A DNA stretch of 53,026 nt from Gnomoniopsis sp. IMI 355080 (lineage: Eukaryota > Ascomycota > Sordariomycetes > Diaporthales > Gnomoniaceae): positions 1-53,026 of the forward strand of contig JAPEVC010000235.1 of assembly GCA_027946555.1 (NCBI GenBank). Direction: 5' to 3'. The translations under genes were made by a program, and so were the position numbers. Each line of letters begins with the position of its first letter. Position 1 is the stretch's first letter. A model generated the notes under the pieces. That model was not told the origin of the DNA and made no database searches. It saw only the letters and a program-made list of their open reading frames with translations. Shown here piece by piece: positions 31,925 to 43,689 of the stretch.

Positions 31925-34900
31925 ATTTATCGGCTTTGGAAGTAGAATAAAAGGCGTTGGTGTCGGAAATGGGTATGTTTGTTATGATTTTATTGAAATT
32001 CGTCGCAATTATTTGAAGGTGTCACCTCCGAGCGGAGAGGTCAGGACTACGAGGCCTTATTTGTACTTTCACGGTTCCATGTCAATGCACAATGCTCCCG
32101 AGTCCCAGATGCCCGTCGTTCCCCAATACAGATAGCTTCCTCTTCCGGTGGGCTCGAATCGGCATTCACTGATCTTCAGCCACCCGTGCGGTCCAACAGT
32201 CGTTTCCCCATACCCACACGCTTGACAGGGCTGGGCAGGGCTGGGCTCGGTTTCGGATCGAGCTGTGGGGTGACGGAACAGGGTCAAGTGTCCAGATGCT
32301 ACCGTAGTAAACGACCCCGGAGATCTCGCACGCTGCTAACAAATCAGGTCTTTCGAGACTTTGAGTTTATAATCCTCAGTGTAGAAAGCAGTCACATTCA
32401 CCTACGTTCGTCAGGGTCTTGGCCATGTTCTTGGTACCTAGGTGCTCTCAAACCCTGTTCTGCCCTTTAGTGTTTTTTTATATCTAAGGTTCGCATTGAA
32501 GACTTTCTCCCATCTCCAACTTGGAACCCCAATCGTACTTGTATTCGTACTCGTACAGTTTTGGTATATTCACATGTTGCGTGTATTTAGAATACCTGAT
32601 ACCCACCCAAATTTTGAGGTACTGGAAGTCTCGCCGGATCACCACATAATACCGGCAGAGAGCATTTACGACAGCCACCATCGAGATAATTATGCCACAA
32701 CCCTCAAGTATCGTTTAATCGTCACCTTCAACTATACAACTATTATTATCTGCTAACTATGGATCAATTAACCCGATCCTGAAATATTGGTTTAGTCGTA
32801 AAATCTCGCTTTCGCTCCACACGCGCTCGACGCATCATTAAGCCGGATCTGAACGCGATCAAACTTGGAACTCGGGTGGCTGCTATTGCTGTAGATGGCG
32901 GATATCTCCCAAAAATTTCGATTACATCCAGATTATACTGAGTATGGATACACCACCCTCGCCTACAGTAGGGGTGGGTGGGTCTCGGTCCCGCTGGCAG
33001 ATCCTCAAGACTAATGGCATTCATGCAGTCTAGTACGCGGTCCACGTTATTCGATACGAGTACTCGGAATACGCACGTCGCACGGTGGTATGCGTGTTCA
33101 ATGTCCGACACAATCAGTCACGGAACAGGTAACCAAATTTGATGTCAAGCGGCTCTCGCATCACAAAGACTCCGTTGGTCTATCTTTTTCCAACGTCCAA
33201 ATTTAATTTCGGGGTTTTAAAGCTTGAATCCTGATGCCTACAAATTTTCCAAGGTTATGCTACCCTTGTTGGTGATCACTCCGTAAAGCCACTTCCCCCT
33301 TTTTCAGTCGTCTTCACAACAAACCTCTCTGAGGCTTCCCGACGACAAAGTTCCAGGGAGCATGGTACCATCTAGTTTATATCTCTTTACTGAAATGCAG
33401 TATCACGAACCTCAAACAACGTCGCATCATCTACAGCTTTTCTCAGCAGACTTCAGAATTGATCATTGACTAAGTATATCGCTCGCTGAACTTTGTTTCG
33501 CAGAAGTGACCGAGATGACAGTCCTCGCCGGATCCGTTAGCTCGAAGCTCCGACTTGGAACCACAAGACCTAGACCAGATGGTATCAGCTGCCGAGGCCT
33601 TTTATTCTTCTTTCACAAAGCAGTTCAAGCATGCCCTTAATCGATACATTGCCAATGTGCTGGTTGTTCGTCATGAAAGGACGGGCACTCACAACACGAT
33701 GTGACCTTCGTCCAGTCACGGTACACTCTGCATGATCATTGAACAAGAGGTTGCAAATTTATCGCCCCTTGCGGACTTTCAATGCTCAAGTACTTATGAG
33801 CTCTTGGGAGCTATTTTTTGGCATTCATGTAATACATACTCATTGACTGAAGAAGAGTGCGCTTGTTACCCACAGACAAAACCTTGGCGCCTGTGCTCGA
33901 AAAGCGCCAAATTAGGGGAAATCCCTTGAGAAGCATCGAAAGGGGCTCGTCCTAGACGGTGCCGTTCTGATCTCGATGCAGACGAACTTCTGAGAGGCGG
34001 ACGTTGCTGTTCGCGGTATCGTACCGTCTTGGGTCAGACCGTTACTTCGTTCAGCCCTAAAGATTCAGGAGATCGCTTGTTCTGTCACATTGGCAAGACC
34101 TCGAGAAAACATGGCAAAGTTGCCATGTCGCGGTTCCATACGCGAGAAGCTGGGACGTCGAGACTGTTCATACCGAGAATGAAAGAAGCCATGCCCAGCA
34201 AGGAGAGTTTGTAGAAACGCATCGACAATACCTCCGAGAATAGATCTTCTTCCCTCTCGGCCAGAACGAGCAACACAGGGCGGAATACTCTTTCTCAGGA
34301 AAAATCCACTTGATAAATCCTATGGATATGCAATTAGATTTTGAGAGGACACACTCAGCCTTGCAAGTCACAATCCTCGTGAGGTTGCAGATTACCGGGC
34401 TCAAATCTTGCAGGCAACATTGCAGTAAGCCTCACACAAGAGGCTTTCGCAGATATGGCCGCATTATAGGTAAGACGGCTTACAAGGTCACTACCTAGGT
34501 AAGACTATTTAGATCAAAGCAGTTGATTTTAGGTTTTGGCATAAGCTTTCGCCAAGGTTTGCTCTGGAACGACTGCGGGTCACTGCCAAGCTGAACCAAG
34601 ATGCAAGTTAAACTTTATTGCTGTACGTGATAATATCCTACACAATAAATTAGATCTGTCGTGTTCTTTAGACCGAACGGTACCTGCGTTGCCGACTGGC
34701 AGCTGGTCCCTTTCAACCGTTGCCGCTCTTTTGTTCGGGCGGCCAATATGTGTCGTACCTACTTCAAATTCCGATGATGGAATGGCTTCACCTAGCCAAC
34801 GCAGCTCGCACGAATTTTGGATCTTATTGTGAAAACTACTCAGCATCCTCAAAGAAGCCTGGTATGAGACGGACGCAGGCCTCACGGCCCATGGTCCCTG

Positions 34901-35919
34901 TTTGGAACAACATACATGCAGATACACCTTCAAGACGAGGAGGACAAGTGGTGAAGAAAGGATATGACAGCTCAAGATCTGGAGCTTATGTGAATGCTGA
35001 CAGATTCGAATCAAAGTGTCGCACTGATTCTATTCTATAGTATGACAGTTCCCGCGCAGTTTTCTCATCATTCTATACACAGCGCACTTGACCCTCGAGC
35101 TTATGATACTTGATTGAATTGTGCTGTCCTCCCAACTTTTTCACAATCCAGGTGCCGTACATGCTCTTTGTACACTTGGTGATAGAGCAGCCCTTGCCGA
35201 ATCAAACACAGTCTCCTGCAAGCGCTAGAACTTTAAGGACTCTTGTAGTCTATCTTGAGGGCAGTACTCTACTACCTCGTCAGAAGGTTCGGGATGGGGT
35301 CCCTTACGAGATGTTTAGTAGGTGACGCATTCTCCAGAACGGTTGCAGTACTTTCAGACCGAAGAATTCGAAATTTCACAAATTGGCTTGATTCTGAAAT
35401 CTGTCACAACTCTCGATGACAGTTAGTATGGGCCATGAATAGATCGTTTCAATGAAGAGCCAAGCTTTCTGGCTACCATGGTAACACCGCCTATTTGGCG
35501 GACTGGGGCACAACATACTTAGCAGCAGACATGGGCGGAGCTTGTTTCAACTATACTTTAGTCCTGCGAACTGTCTACTCTACTTTGGGGCGAACGACTC
35601 AACCCAAATGCAGAACGGCAATCGAGTTTCAGTATTGCCAAGCGTTCAGGTCCATAGCGCCGGACACAGCCAATCGTCGAGCAACCATGATTTATGCTAA
35701 GCGCATCGGCCACCGATTGGCTTGCGCCCAAAGAAATTAAGGTTGCGGGAAGGGGGCGCTCTCCCGTCTGAGGATCTACCTTCACACTATTGAAGGCGAG
35801 TCAAAAGGCCAGTTCCCCCCAGCTAGCTTTATCAAGGAGCAACCACAAACGTGGTCTACCGAAGAACCAATCTGCTCGACGTTGTCCGGGAGAACACCAT
35901 GCAATAGCGACAGTCCAAT
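31925..35919. other. 4-kb gene-poor region between AsaB-like and S28 peptidase genes
   Basis: Divergent flanks with no recognisable gene. A 62-codon stop-free stretch at 33519-33704 (+), ending in TGA and with coding-like composition (FYSSFTKQFKHALNRYIANV), has no start or matching upstream exon and is not called. TACCTAGGTA motifs lie at about 32434-32444 and 34491-34500. The region could hold the relics of a lost gene or an unrecognised small gene. Confidence 0.4.
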
Positions 35920-38247
35920 ATGCAGGCAACTTCGATATCATTGTTTGCCTACACGGCAGTGCTTCTTTTATTAGCTTCACCATCATGGGCGAATCTACGA
36001 CTTCGACGTCGTCAGGACTTGGGATTATTGCAAGAGCTTGCGGCGAACGCGGGCAATGTCAGTGCTGGGGCTGCAACCTTCGACCAACTAATTGACCATA
36101 ACAACCCTTCTCTTGGCACATTCAAGCAGCGTTACTGGTATAATACGACGTTCTGGAAGGGTCAGGGATCTCCAGTCAGTAAATTTTTGGATCCGTGGGC
36201 ACAATCACAAAAATGCAGAATTAGAGAGATCGCTAACATCTTCCTCACATAGGTTGTTCTCTCCACCGTTGGAGAGGCCGCGTCCGATCAATTCTTCCAA
36301 GCCTATTTGCTGAATGCGACGATGCCGGGTCAGCATGCTCAAGCTATGGGCGCGGCTCTGATCTCGATAGAGCGTCAGTTCTGACCATGTTCCAACCTTG
36401 TGGTTCCGTGTGCACGTGTGAAAGCGGAGCGCATTCTAACGATGCAGCAGATCGCTACTGGGGTGAATCGTCTCCATTTGCTCAGTTGAACACTACAAAC
36501 CTGCAATATCTCACAGTTCAGCAAGCCATGTCCGATTTCACCAATTTTGCGGCCAACGCCCAGCTTCCGTTCGATACGGGCAATGCTAGCAGTGCTGCCA
36601 ATGTTGTGAGTGGTCTCCTCACATTTCTTCATGTATCTTTGACATCTTCTTTTGCTCATACACATACTTCCGCCAGCCATGGGTGTACTATGGCACAAGT
36701 TATGCAGGCAACCTGGCGGCCTGGATGGCGAAGCTCACACCGGGCACGATCTGGGCATATCACGCCACTGCGGCGCCTGTCCAGACCATTTTCGACTATA
36801 ACGGTTGTACGTATCATAGAAACCTACTCCTGCCAACGAGATGAGGCGGTGCGAGCTAACGACGGTTGCGTCAAGACTACACGCCCATCCAACAGGGCAT
36901 GCCGCAGAATTGCAGTGCCGATATGAGTCGCATAGCGGACCACGTGGACAGCGTTGCCAATAGTGGGAATACGACAGCGATGAAAGAATTGCAGGGTATG
37001 TTTGCACTGCAAGACCTGGCACATGCAGATGATTTCGCCGAGTAAGTACTTGTCTACGTTCCATTTTGCCTTTTCCCACAACTTCCTTCTAGGGACCAAA
37101 GACGATGGCTTATTCTGTGAATGAACTAGAGCCATTTCGCAACCACTGTCCGCATGGCAGAGTACGTATTCCTATTTGGGATACAGCACTTTCTTTCAAA
37201 TGTGCGACACTGTGGAAGGTGTTAGGCAAGTCGACACAGCAGGCAACGGCACGAATGTAGCAGTGCCAGGCGCCACAGTTCCAGGTTCAGATGGAGTGGG
37301 ATTGGAGAAGGCCCTCGCAAATTATGCGAACTGGTACAAAGCAGAGTCACTTCCAGGCAGTGAGTTTTCCACACAATCAGACGGCTATGATTGTTCTCGG
37401 ATGTTGCTGGCTGACCTGAGACCATGCGGTCTTCTCTTCAAGGTTGCGCCTCTTTCAATGTACCAGAATGGAGTGATCCGATGAACGTGCAGTGTTTCGA
37501 CTCGTACAATGCCACGAGCCCATTCTACACGGACAAAACTCCAAACGATGTGATCAATCAACAGCTGGGAGTGCAGTGGGTGTGGATGCAGTGCAATCAA
37601 CCGATGGCGTGGTATCATACGTGAGTAGTGTGTTATGTCTGCGCGTGTTACTGTTCTTATGGCTGACGGGTTGCCTCCCTTTCATGACAGTGGTGCGCCC
37701 GCTGGCACCACGAGCCTCGTCTCACGCTTGAAGACGGCACAATACTACCAACGCCAGTGCGATATGGCGTTTCCGACGATAGACAACGCCACGTATGGAT
37801 CGAACGGGAAACCGGAACAGGCGGCTCAAGACTTCAACACTCTGACGGGGGGCTGGGACATCACCAGCACTTCGAGACTGCTTTTCGTCAATGGGTATGT
37901 TCCCTTTTCTCAATGGCCAACGTTTCCTTTCCGCCGCCTCGCATTGTTCCCTATGACAAGTGCAACAGTCCAACTGACTTCTTATCCCTTTCTTCTTCTA
38001 CTATAGAGAACTTGACCCCTGGCGCTCGGGAGGCGTGTCCAGTCCGCAGAGACCGGGTGGACCGCTGGCTAGCACGGCCGACATGCCCGTTATTCTTGTT
38101 CCGGGGGCGCATCACAATGCGGACCTGGCCACCGCGGCGGGAACAGCCAACGCCGATGTCAAGGCCGCTCAGACCAACGCGACGGCGCAGATCAAGCAAT
38201 GGGTGGCGGAGTTCTACACTGAGAAAGGCAAAACTCCTCCATTTTGA
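35920..38247 (+). CDS. Secreted serine peptidase, family S28 (prolyl carboxypeptidase-like)
   Basis: Nine exons: 35920-36174, 36253-36373, 36451-36605, 36677-36806, 36876-37041, 37130-37359, 37443-37620, 37691-37894 and 38007-38247, giving 559 residues. Residues 1-24 form a signal peptide, followed by a basic RLRRRQ that may be a propeptide cleavage site. FDQLIDHNNPSLGTFKQRYW is the S28 N-terminal signature, and ISIEHRYWGESSPF is the next. The catalytic Ser is Ser185 in YYGTSYAGNLAAW; the Asp is Asp483 in NGELDPW; the His is in VPGAHHNADL (515-516). The fold is an alpha/beta hydrolase, and the family releases residues after Pro. Many N-x-S/T sites fit secretion. It lies 4 kb beyond the AsaB-like gene; a role in processing the candidate peptide is possible but unsupported. 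Confidence 0.9.
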
Positions 38248-39235
38248 AGGTTCTGCACTGGATTAGTATATATTTTGATGGTTGCGATGATGTCAGTGTC
38301 GACTCTAGGAAACATATTGCTGAGGTCTGGTGAATACAAGTCCAGGTTGACTGCTGTCGTGTTGAGTGATATTGAAGGTCTGCAAGCTGTCGTGTAAGTT
38401 GCAAGTTGCATAGTCGTGAATGAGGCTCAGAGTTCCCCAATACTGCCTGTGGTAGACGTTGAATGGCAGGGATCGACCCCCCCCCCCTTCCCAGTCAACG
38501 GCTATTCCTGTCGTCCAAAAGCGGCAAGCAGCTGTGGCTGGTTGCTCTTCCTACTGGCGGGCCCACTTTTGGCGGCAGGATTAGCGGGGCGGGATGGCCC
38601 GTGCGTGTATTTGTTGTTGGTCGTAGCTCCTTCCTTGGTGGCAGGATGGTCCGAGCTCCCCATTTTTGCAGGCAACGTCTTTTGGCTTACCCGCGATTTG
38701 ATCGACTTTGGCCCGCCAAAACACACCCACAACCACGCACACACACGACACTCCTCTCACAAACACTCCTCTCTCCCACGCCCAGCAGAGTCATTTCCTG
38801 ACTCATTTGAGAGGTGTGTGGCACACTTTGGCCACACAATTGACTAGGTGTCTCCCGGTCCCTTTCGCGTCAGCCGAACATAGCGCCCTCCCTGTTGCGA
38901 GGAATTGAGACGCGTGCTGTGTGTGTGGCTCTCACACCAAGGCCAAACACCCACTCACAGCCACTATCATCACACAAGATCGACGAGCCCACACGACACA
39001 CCACCGCTCCAGACTACTGAACCTCGTCCGGAAATATACCGACGAGGAGGCTTGTTTGGTCTTCTTTCTCCAGCCGTGATCATCCTCGTTGTCCCACCCT
39101 GCACGACGCGGATTTGACCCCAAGGCATACAACACAGCTTCCCCCCCTCCCGCAAAGCATGCTCACCTAAACCACCATCCTTACATGGCAGCTGTATCCG
39201 TCTCACCCTCTCCGACCTCCTGCTTCCCCTCCACC
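38248..39235. other. Intergenic, between S28 peptidase and Dbf4 gene
   Basis: Contains an 11-C homopolymer (38477-38487) and CA-rich sequence around 38719-38760 in the likely Dbf4 promoter. The frames here are low-complexity. An alternative Dbf4 ATG lies at 39185. Confidence 0.45.
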
Positions 39236-41316
39236 ATGTCCACCCGCCGGGTCCCTCTGTCCTCCCATCCGAATGGCACCAACTCGCCTTTGCGATCTCA
39301 CAACACTGCCTCCGCCTCCGTCCTCAACAAGTACCGCCAGCAGAAGCGAGCCTATGCTAGCGTTCAGAGGGAGGAGCCCTACGGCCAGCCACCGCCGGCC
39401 AAGAAGCAGCTGCTAAACAATGGCTCCAAAGAGCCTGTCAGATCACCACCTGCCGTCCGCCAGGTAAAGGTTGTCAGACCAAACCTCAACCGCGTCTTCA
39501 AAGACGACAAGCCTTCCCAAGTCTCGGCTTCTAAGGTGGCTCAGCAAGAGGACGAGGCGGCACGCATGCGAAGATGGAAGGAGGCCACTCGCCAGAACTT
39601 CCCTGACTATGTTTTCTATTTCGAGAGTGTCCCTGACGAGAAGCGCGCCAAAGTCGTAAAGCAGATAACCCAATTGGGTGGTGTGAGTGTGCCCCAGTCA
39701 GAATCCTAGCCATGCTTTACACTGGACCGTCACTGACATCGCCTCCTCTGACAGCGAGAAGAGAAGTTCTTCTCCAAGGACATCACTCATGTCATCACCA
39801 CGCGTTCTGTTCCCACCGACCGGTCCGCCCGTGCTCACCCCGATAATGCGTCCGTCTCTGGTCACACCCAGCGGGTGCAGACGGACATGCCCAAGACTAT
39901 TGACCCGTCCTTGCTCAGCCGCGATCCAAACGGTACTAAGGATATCAGGAGGAGACTTCTCGAGAGCGGCCGGAAGAAGGTCCCCGTGGCCGAGGACAGT
40001 GCTCTCGGACGACCCGCCGCTGCACGGACAACCGACATTCTCGTACGCGCTCAGGAGATGAACAAGAAGATATGGCAATACACCAAGCTCCAACGCGTCC
40101 TCCAGGTCATGTTTGACCCGGATCCGCTCGGCGTCAATGGCACCGCTTCCAAGGCGGAGGACAGCAATCTTGCCCAGCTCCTCAGCAAGGAGCGGACTAA
40201 CGGCCCCTCAGATCGGGACCCAACTGTTTCCACCAAGGAGCTCATCTATTTCAAGGGACCTTACATCTACATCTACGACATTGAGGAGAAGCAGAAGCCC
40301 ATTATGGTCAGGGAATACGCCAAAGTGGCCGACAAAAAGGATGGCGATTGGCCCCAGTTCCGCGCGTCGACGGACGGCCGCTGCCCATTCGTGGAGGAGA
40401 CCCCGGCCGAGAGAAAGCGAGAGATCGAGAAGGAGAAATTGGCTCGTGAGAAAGCGCGTCAAGAGCAGCGTGAAAGGAGGCTTGCGGAGAAGGCGGCTGA
40501 GGAGGCGGCAGAGCGCAAGCCGCCACCAACACCTCTTGGCAAACCTATCAGTGCAAAGAGGACTTTGTCAGAGATGGAGAGCAGCAACAGCCTTGCCGGA
40601 CCCACTCGTGTCCCCGAGGTCTTTGATCTTGCAAAGGCAGCCAACCCCCCGAGTCTCGACTTCAATGCTTTCACTAGTCGGGCCCGCTCTGCCCGCCTGT
40701 TTGGAGGTGAGCCCGTCGCCTCAGGCATGCAGCCTTCCAACGTGACTTCGGCCATTCGATCGCAGATGATCTCGTCTGCTACTGGTGTCCTAGGAGCCAA
40801 AGCGGGCACCAGCAAGGAACTTCACGGTCTTCAACGCAAGGTGCTGCAGAAGAGCAATGTCACCTCCGCCAACCCTACTTCGCAGGATATGAGCTCCCGC
40901 CGCCTCGCGGATATGAGTCTTGACACCAGCACCTATCAGCGGTCAGCAAGCCTAGGCCTCGGCTCTCGAAAGCTTGGTCAAATCGAGGAGGACAGGGTGA
41001 AGGATCACAAGAGGACTATGAGCGTGCCCTTTGCCGCCCCAGCCAAGCCGAAAAAGCGAGACCTCAAGCCGGGCTACTGTGAGAACTGCCAGGACAAATT
41101 CGCCGATTTTGAAGAGGTTCGTACTTGCAAAGCCGCACCTCAAACATCAACATAGCTGACGTGTTGTAGCACATCCTCATGAAGAAGCACCGCAAGTTCG
41201 CGGAAGACAACCGTAACTGGTCTAAGCTGGACTCGCTGCTGGGTCAGCTTCAGCGCGTTCGAAAATACGAGCCTATTTTGGACGACGAGGGCTCGGAGGA
41301 CTACCCCGAGTATTAG
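39236..41316 (+). CDS. DBF4: Dbf4-dependent kinase regulatory subunit
   Basis: Three exons: 39236-39682, 39755-41116 and 41170-41316, giving 651 residues (668 if the upstream ATG at 39185 is used). I prefer MSTRRVPLS at 39236 because of its ACCATGTC context and because fungal Dbf4/NimO proteins usually begin this way. The motif-N/BRCT-like region is PDYVFYFESVPDEKRAKVV then QLGG | REEKFFSKDITHVITTR, restored by the first splice. Motif M is near ELIYFKGPYIYIYDIEEKQK with PIMVREY. Motif C is the zinc finger GYCENCQDKFADFEE | HILMKKH, with Cys591, Cys594, His604 and His610 spanning the second splice site. A charged Lys/Glu/Arg coiled segment lies between M and C. Dbf4 binds and activates Cdc7 kinase, which phosphorylates Mcm2-7 to fire replication origins. 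It is a housekeeping gene beyond the accessory block. Confidence 0.92.
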
Positions 41317-42172
41317 CAGAATCCATATGTGCCCGGGATTGCCAACCCAACACTAGAGTTCGCATGCATTGATCTCAGAGCCCGCCAGCTTTGTCTGCTT
41401 AGCTTCTTCGCTACTTGCATCACCGTCGCATCTCCGGCGTTCACACACTATTGCATTGGTTTCAGCGATCTCCATTCCCAGGCTCATCTTCGTATTGTGA
41501 GCAACCGAGCCCACTTTGCATACCGAAACTGCATGTTTGTACCGTCGGGTTGGTCCACCGTCGACCAAAAGATGTACCACCCAGTACCAGCAATTTTTTA
41601 TCTTTGGCCATGTGCAAAGACATCAACGAAGAGGGGAGATACGTTACAGCGGCACGTAATCTTTGTTCCTATCCCTCTGAACCAAACTAGCCGTGGCTAC
41701 TTTCTTTGCCGCAATCACTCAGCATCGCTTCCGCTGCTCGAGCATTTCCACCACACGAGAGGACGACAGAGGATGGGGAGGGGCAGGTGCATAGACCGGT
41801 GTTGGGACTTGTGGAGTTGTGGCTTTGTGTATCGAAAAACCTCATTTACATGGATGCCTTGTGGTCTTGATCAAGGAGTACGAGAGGAGAGACTCTAATT
41901 CCGGCCTGTACATATGGCTCAGCCCACATGCGGTTCCTTATGGGACGTGTACCATGATGGCCGGCATGGCATAGCTCTCAAGAGGTTTGTACATGCGGGA
42001 AAGACCAGAGAGGGTGGCTGTATATTACCTACCAGGCATACATATATTGTGTCACCAATTATGATCATTGATCCTCGATCAGTCAAGAGAGTACCACTCC
42101 TTCGGCACTGATTTTCAACTAATGCCATACCCTCGATTCTTCAACCTTGAACACTCGAATCCCCAGAACGTT
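41317..42172. other. Intergenic, between convergent Dbf4 and rhodopsin-like genes
   Basis: A 189-codon frame at 41329-41898 begins 12 bp after the Dbf4 stop and has no domain, so it is more likely 3' UTR. Nothing else is recognised. Confidence 0.5.
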
Positions 42173-43689
42173 TTAAGGTGTCAACGGGCTTGATGCTTGC
42201 GGAAGGTGAGTTCCTTGGTCTACGGCGTCTGCCCCCTCACCCATACTGCCGTATTCCACCGTATATTCTCTTGTACGCACGATACCATGGTATGTCATTA
42301 TTTCGTCCTCGCTCCCAGTCGGCGATTCGATTCGCAATCCTCTGTCTTGTTGTCCATGCCTACTAAAGTCCCTCAAGGCAAAGGACGATGTCCTAGGGAC
42401 GCTGCCACAAGAGTGTCTAAGTCTGTTCACTGTCGCCCTGACGTTTGTTGATGTCTTCCCTGTCTCGTGACCGTTACTATAGTGGCTCGGCTTGTGGGTG
42501 GATGTATATCCTCCGGATACGCCGAAGAAATGAGGAAACCATTTCAGGACGAGCGGCTTAAGTGCAGGACCGCACGCGGCTGTAATGGCTAGGCAGGTCT
42601 CGATCTCGACGTACACGAAACGGATGTCGGATGTCGAGTCTGGCTCAGGGTAGTAGTACGTTTCGACTAGCCAGACCAGTCGGAGCATGCTGATTATCGT
42701 GGCACTATGTCATCCGTTAGGATAAGTAAGGTATGCTCCAAGGTTTGATTCGGAACTTGCATGAAGCTTGAGAACGTTGAAAGGGAGTAAAGAGAGGACT
42801 CACCCGCCACCCAAGAAAAAGAGCCCCATGACCATTGCTTTCAACTTTGGCCGCATCTTCAGACCCCAAAAAATCCGAATCGGCAGTGCGAGGACCATAA
42901 AATCTGTAATGACCGTCATGGCTGCGGTGCTGATGTAGAAAGCAGGTAGGTCGATGCAGGTACCCTGAGGCTCATCCAGGCCGTACTGATTCCAATAATA
43001 ATCAATGGGGCTGCATTGAACCATGAGGACAAGAAAGATGATGCACATCTGTAGCACGGTGACAGTTCCCACGCCATAGATGTACCATTTGATCTTTTGG
43101 TCAAGCCCAGCTCCTAGACGGAGGAGGAATTGGAGCACAGAGCATTTTACGCATGCTAGAATCGGGTTGTAAACTAGTTGCGCAGCGAAGTTCCATGACA
43201 TTCCGGTCGTCATCGTAGACCCTGGAGGTATCTCGGAGGTATGGATACCTATGAACATTGTGCGTACGCCTGCAAACGGTAGGATGTGTCAGTCACAAGG
43301 GGTAATAGGAAGAAGAAGACATTGAAACTGAAAGTACTTTACACATATATGAAGTGACAGTTTGTGCAATCTCGAAGAGCTACAGCAATTGTAAGCTGAC
43401 GACCGGATGAGCTCAGTGTATTCATAGGATCGATCGACTTGCCATTGCTATGCATATCAGAACATCGTCTAAGTGCGAATCAGTAGGCGAACAAGATTAT
43501 GCATGTTACTTTTCCAAGGTCTTGTTTTTGAATGTCATCGAACACCTTACCAAGTCCAAATTGTTTATGAGCAGCTCTGTGGTATACGCGAAGGCCAACA
43601 ATGACCGGCGTTGTACCCGCGAAACCGAAGATTATTCCAATGGCAGCATTCTGCAATGTAGAAGTCGGATAGGATTCAAGAGCAGCCAT
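42173..43689 (-). CDS. Fungal rhodopsin-like integral membrane protein, second copy
   Basis: Five exons: 43689-43551, 43468-43443, 43379-43343, 43269-42804 and 42704-42173, giving 399 residues. Exons 2 and 3 are only 26 and 37 nt. The family DDVLICIAM element is encoded by exon 2, and the following intron (43442-43380) starts GCAAGT, a GC-AG intron. Later landmarks are a PILACVKCSVLQFLLRLG segment, CIIFLVLMVQCSPIDYYW, CIDLPAFYISTAAMTVITDF and MVLALPIRIFWGL, then ITAACGPALKPLV before a polar C-terminal tail of about 120 residues. Seven membrane spans are expected. It is divergent from the FAD oxidase gene across 2.6 kb. Role unknown; such proteins are often grouped with PTH11-like receptors. 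Confidence 0.85.

Noticed and set aside
41329..41898. 189-codon plus-strand frame directly after Dbf4
   Set aside because: It starts 12 bp after the Dbf4 stop, has no domain, signal peptide or repeat, and has the mixed composition of 3' UTR read by chance.
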